Shown here: positions 60,845-64,000 of the stretch, one piece after another
How the letters are laid out: every line of letters begins with the position of its first letter
Numbering within the stretch: position 1 is the stretch's first letter
From: CADEED01 sp964444835
GTDB lineage: Bacteria > Pseudomonadota > Gammaproteobacteria > Steroidobacterales > Steroidobacteraceae
Direction: 5' to 3'
Length of the DNA: 64,000 nucleotides
Assembly: GCA_964444835.1 (NCBI GenBank)
Contig: CAYUIT010000012.1
Location: 1 to 64,000 of the forward strand
The notes under the pieces: generated by a model
The model's input: only the letters and a program-made list of their open reading frames with translations
Told to the model about the DNA's origin: nothing
Database searches by the model: none
Position numbers and translations under genes: made by a program

Positions 60845-62317
60845 ATGCGAACAAACTCTTTTGCTCTCTCAATTCTCTGGCTCTTGGCGTGCGTCGCGTC
60901 CGGCCCCGCCAGTGCAGCCGACGCCACGGCTTCGCTCACTGCGCGCATCAGTGCGCTAGACACTCAGCTATTCGATGCTTACAACCGATGCGATCTCGAT
61001 GCATTTGGCAGATTGTTCGCATCCGATGTCGAGTTCTATCACGATGACAATGGCGTTACCTGGAATCGCAAGACTGTCGTCGAGAATACTCGCAAGTACA
61101 TCTGCGGCAAGGTTCGGCGCGAGTTGGTTCCAGGCAGTTTGCGGGTGTATCCGATCAAGGACTTTGGCGCGATCGAAGAAGGCGAGCACCGCTTCTGTGA
61201 GATCGCGACGGGTGAGTGCGTCGGTGCCGCGCGCTTCGTCATGGTGTGGCGTCAAACCGCGAACACGTGGCGGCTGACACGCGTGCTCAGCTATGGCCAC
61301 CGTGATCTATCGGCGGCGGAGCTCGCGTCCGCGTCCGATTCGTGTGTCGTCGGCATGCCGCGGCTGATCGAGACTCTTCGTGCGCAGCACAAGCTGCGAG
61401 CGGTCGCCGTGGCGGTCATCCGCAATGGTCGTGTCGTTTATGACGACGTCTATGGCGTCGATGCTAACGACCGGCCGGTTACACAGGGCTCCCTTTTCAA
61501 CGTCGCGTCGCTCACCAAGCCCATCGTTGCGATGACGACGCTGCGGCTGGTCGAGCGCGGCGAATGGTCGCTTGATACGCCACTCGCACGAGACTGGATC
61601 GACCCCGATATCGCGTCAGATCCGCGCGCCCAGTTACTAACGACTCGTCACGTACTGCAGCACCGGACGGGGTTCCCGAACTGGCGCGAGCAGGCGTCGA
61701 ATGGAAAACTCGCGTTCCAATTCAACCCTGGCACGCAAGAACAATACTCCGGCGAGGGTATGGAGTACTTGCGGAGCGCGCTCGAGCGGCGCTTCAGGAA
61801 GCCGATCGATGCCCTCGCGAGTGAGGTGCTATTGCGGCCCCTCGATCTCACCGATTTACATTTCGTGTGGAACGACGCGCTCGATCCACAACGTTTCGTC
61901 GGTGGCTTCGACGCAGAGGGAAAAGCGTACGCATTGCAGCCGCGTCGGTCTGCGCTGGCGTCGGATGACGTCCTGACAACGATTCACGACTACGCAGAGT
62001 TTGCTGCGGCCGTTTTGCGTGGCGGTGTACTCGCCCCGCGTATGATGCGCGAACTACCGAAAGGTGCGCCTGGTACTAACGACCTGCACATGGGCCTCGG
62101 TTGGCAAATCGTCGAGGGTCTGCCAGAGAATCGCAGCGCCTGGCTACACACCGGCGCCGACGAAGGTGTGCGCGCGCTCGTCATGCTTGCGCCGGAGAAG
62201 AACGAGGGAATCGTCATTTTCACAAATAGCGATGCCGGCGGTGCCACCTACGAGCCTATCGTGAACGCTTGTTTGACGGACGGTGCGGCGATCGTGGCGC
62301 GCCTAACGCGCGGATAG
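60845..62317 (+). CDS. SnoaL-like domain fused to a class C beta-lactamase-fold serine hydrolase
   Basis: The 490-residue exported protein has a signal peptide (LWLLACVASGPASA/A), an NTF2-like domain (~28-160, FDAYNRCDLDAFGRLFASDVEFYHDD), and a serine hydrolase: SLTK with nucleophile Ser222 and Lys225, the second-motif-like YSGEG, and a third-motif-like HTGADEG. Such proteins are penicillin-binding or esterase relatives; beta-lactamase activity should not be assumed. The start ATG 60845 is chosen over 60824. It faces the AAC(6') gene head to head. Confidence 0.85.
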   Translation: MRTNSFALSILWLLACVASGPASAADATASLTARISALDTQLFDAYNRCDLDAFGRLFASDVEFYHDDNGVTWNRKTVVENTRKYICGKVRRELVPGSLRVYPIKDFGAIEEGEHRFCEIATGECVGAARFVMVWRQTANTWRLTRVLSYGHRDLSAAELASASDSCVVGMPRLIETLRAQHKLRAVAVAVIRNGRVVYDDVYGVDANDRPVTQGSLFNVASLTKPIVAMTTLRLVERGEWSLDTPLARDWIDPDIASDPRAQLLTTRHVLQHRTGFPNWREQASNGKLAFQFNPGTQEQYSGEGMEYLRSALERRFRKPIDALASEVLLRPLDLTDLHFVWNDALDPQRFVGGFDAEGKAYALQPRRSALASDDVLTTIHDYAEFAAAVLRGGVLAPRMMRELPKGAPGTNDLHMGLGWQIVEGLPENRSAWLHTGADEGVRALVMLAPEKNEGIVIFTNSDAGGATYEPIVNACLTDGAAIVARLTRG

Positions 62318-62406
62318 CGTGCGGTTCGGTGCGTCGCATGGCAGTTCAATCGTCGTGCGGCCGGACTCAAATGTTAGGGCGAGATCGCTCCAAGACGCTC
62401 TCGCGC

Positions 62407-63696
62407 CTACGTGATGGGCTTCGTCGAGGGCTCTGCGATTGCGTCGACATCTTGCCCAGATTGCGCATTGTCTTGCAAAAGGATCGCGAGTCCGGACAGC
62501 ACCAGACTCGGCGCTACACTGATGGTGAAAGCCCACTGCCAGCCCACGCTCTCAATGAGCGCCGCCACAAGCACGGGAAAAACCGCGAAGCCGAGGTTCA
62601 TGCCTACGCCTGCCGCAACGGCGACGCCAGTAGCGCGCAAGTGCGTTGGAAAAATTTCTGTTAGCAGCGTCGTTAGAACAGCAGCGTTACCGTAAAAGAA
62701 CATGGCCATGATTCCGAAGAAGACAACGTCGCCCGCAAAGCTGTGCGTGGGCCAAACAACGCCGAGTACCGCGACCGCACCGATCCAGCTCCATATCACG
62801 CTCGTGTTGCGCCGTGTCGTCACGAACTCGCCGACGAGTGAGGCACCTATGTACCCCAATACGCCGATGCCATACGACAGACCCACAATGAACGTTGCAT
62901 CCTCCGCGCTGTAGCCACGGACCAGTTGAAAGAACGTTGGGAAGTAGAATGCAGTGCCGGCGTACGCACCGCCGAAGAAAAACGTCGCCACGAATCCCAG
63001 TAACGTAGCGCGGCGATACCTTGGACCGAACAGTTCCGCGATGCGCTGCCGGCCGGTCAATTGCGTGCCGCCGTGGGACTTCACCTCGCGAGCTGCAGCA
63101 GCGCTGAAGCGCTTGCTCTCTGGCAACATGCGAGCAAGCCAGAAAGTGAGCGGGATAACTAACAGAGCTGGCACGAACATATATCGCCAGCCCCAGTTGG
63201 CCATCGTCGGAATTGCGAGCAAAGAGGCCAGGAACCAACCCAGGGGAAAGCCACACTGCAGTAGGCCCGACATCATGCCCCGCAATCGGGCTGGCGCAGC
63301 CTCAACGACGAACGCATTCGTGATGGGCACAAGGCCAGAACTCAATGCGAAAGCCGCACAGCGCACGACAAGCAAATCCCATTCGTTGCGGACGAGTCCG
63401 TGTGCGGCGACTAATGCGGCCGACGTCGCAAGACAGAACACGAACATGATGCGTCGACCAAAACGATCGGCGAGCAGGCCGACCAGCACAATGAACGCCG
63501 CGGCCAACACGAAGCCAATCGCCAAGATATTGCCGATGGCTCCGAGCCCGATCTGGAATTCGCTCATGATGGCCGGGACGGCATAGCCGAAGAACGATTG
63601 GTCCATGTTGGTTAGGACCCAACCAATCAAGCAAACGCCGAATACTCGGGCGGGGTAGCCACGTAGTTCCGCAATGGCTTCCCGCAACGGCGTCAT
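62407..63696 (-). CDS. MFS transporter (AAHS/sugar-acid type)
   Basis: The 429-residue protein has twelve hydrophobic spans, the loop-2 signature GLLADRFGRRIMF, and in the second half FPTHLRATGVAVAAG in place of the loop-8 copy. The N-terminal NMDQSFFGYAVPAIMSEF and RLRGMMSGLLQCGFPLGWF resemble the aromatic-acid/metabolite symporters. It would carry an organic acid with protons across the inner membrane. The 94-codon gene upstream overlaps it by four bases. 62318-62406 between convergent genes holds nothing recognised. Confidence 0.87.
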   Translation of the reverse strand: MTPLREAIAELRGYPARVFGVCLIGWVLTNMDQSFFGYAVPAIMSEFQIGLGAIGNILAIGFVLAAAFIVLVGLLADRFGRRIMFVFCLATSAALVAAHGLVRNEWDLLVVRCAAFALSSGLVPITNAFVVEAAPARLRGMMSGLLQCGFPLGWFLASLLAIPTMANWGWRYMFVPALLVIPLTFWLARMLPESKRFSAAAAREVKSHGGTQLTGRQRIAELFGPRYRRATLLGFVATFFFGGAYAGTAFYFPTFFQLVRGYSAEDATFIVGLSYGIGVLGYIGASLVGEFVTTRRNTSVIWSWIGAVAVLGVVWPTHSFAGDVVFFGIMAMFFYGNAAVLTTLLTEIFPTHLRATGVAVAAGVGMNLGFAVFPVLVAALIESVGWQWAFTISVAPSLVLSGLAILLQDNAQSGQDVDAIAEPSTKPIT

Positions 63697-63977
63697 CGTT
63701 CGAACTCACCCGGATTGGCTTGTTTTGAGTCGTCGTCGATTAGCGGGCGCAACACCCGTTCGATATATGCGTCGCGCATAGCAAGCCACTGCTGCTCTTG
63801 CTCAGGCGTTGGCTTGTATGTCTCGATCGCATCTCGCGCGAGTGTACCGCGGTCATACAACAGCTGCTCCAATACATTGATTCGATCTTTCGCGACGTAT
63901 AGCTCCCGTGCGAGCGACACGACCACGCGCATCACCTTATCGAGCATCACGTCACCCAAAAAGATGTCTTTCGCCAT
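63693..63977 (-). CDS. Small hypothetical protein coupled to the MFS transporter
   Basis: The 94-residue protein starts MAKDIFLGDVMLDKVMRVVVSLARELYVAKDRINVLEQLL (quoted in part: ARELYVAKDRINVLE) and is helical with coiled-coil-like heptads, then KPTPEQEQQWLAMRDAYIERVL. It overlaps the transporter start as an ATGA-type junction. Proteins of this build accompany metabolic operons of aromatic compounds but have no known activity. The last 23 bases of the window follow its start. Confidence 0.7.
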   Translation of the reverse strand: MAKDIFLGDVMLDKVMRVVVSLARELYVAKDRINVLEQLLYDRGTLARDAIETYKPTPEQEQQWLAMRDAYIERVLRPLIDDDSKQANPGEFER

Positions 63978-64000
63978 TTTGTGCTCCCTAATGACGCAGC

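Noticed and set aside
60845..62317. True beta-lactamase linked to antibiotic resistance with AAC(6')
   Set aside because: The SLTK-type fold is shared with many esterases and peptidases, and the N-terminal SnoaL domain is atypical for beta-lactamases.
1..64000. tRNA, rRNA, CRISPR arrays, insertion sequences, prophage genes
   Set aside because: None found: no cloverleaf-like or T-loop GGTTCAA contexts, no regularly spaced repeats with spacers, no transposase or integrase motifs.

Overview
The window is GC-rich, densely coded chromosomal DNA from a proteobacterium, most likely gamma- or betaproteobacterial. The reasons are an exosortase-A-type exopolysaccharide (EPS) locus, a proteobacterial-style cyclic-di-GMP-I riboswitch, GlyGly-CTERM-like C-terminal signals and many proteobacterial housekeeping accessory families. 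It is draft assembly: two runs of exactly 100 N (10715-10814 and 57103-57202) are scaffold gaps. No tRNA, rRNA, CRISPR array, transposase, integrase or phage gene was seen.

Region 1 (1-7.7 kb) holds surface and secreted proteins: a LamG/Calx-beta protein cut by the window edge, a divergent ArnT/PMT-like membrane glycosyltransferase, a 1143-residue secreted protein of three related modules and five IPT/TIG repeats, and a lipoprotein esterase. Region 2 (7.8-34.1 kb) is an EPS assembly locus with the gene set known to accompany exosortase A. It holds an AMP-forming acyl ligase and PLP decarboxylase, a methyltransferase broken by a gap, an O-antigen-ligase-like protein, a Wzz-like chain-length protein and its tyrosine autokinase, a FemAB-like protein, three asparagine-synthetase-type amidotransferases (one without the Cys nucleophile), five GT4-type glycosyltransferases, a GDP-mannose 6-dehydrogenase, a polysaccharide deacetylase, a TPR protein, a GNAT-like protein, an acyl carrier protein and the two exosortase-associated hydrolases. 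Exosortase itself, the outer-membrane export protein, a flippase and any PEP-CTERM protein are not in the window. The genes overlap by ATGA junctions for long stretches, so most act as one or two operons. Together they would make, modify, chain-length-control and ligate an acidic (mannuronate-type) repeat-unit polymer.

Region 3 (34.2-42.1 kb) is a cyclic-di-GMP-I riboswitch followed by two very large secreted proteins. The first is a kelch/galactose-oxidase-like propeller with five Ig-like repeats and a GlyGly-CTERM-like tail. The second is 1665 residues long: a beta-helix protein ending in its own CTERM signal, immediately followed in the same frame by a new signal-peptide-like segment and a second enzyme-like protein with another C-terminal tail. 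This apparent secreted polyprotein under c-di-GMP control is the most unusual thing in the window, and it ties polysaccharide processing to the biofilm second messenger next to the EPS locus.

Region 4 (42.1-64 kb) is mostly minus-strand accessory metabolism in short operons: an eight-gene run (MDR oxidoreductase, small protein, lipoprotein RidA, GT2, membrane protein, SH3 protein, L,D-transpeptidase, membrane protein), GNATs, a pectin-acetylesterase-like lipoprotein, GST, YciI, a hydrolase fused to a membrane domain, a SUFU-domain protein, an SDR carrying the complete halohydrin dehalogenase fingerprint, exported rhodanese and PepSY proteins, an AAC(6')-I-type aminoglycoside acetyltransferase, a beta-lactamase-fold hydrolase and an MFS transporter. 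Across the whole window the hexamer TGTTAG/CTAACA is strikingly frequent in all reading frames and between genes.
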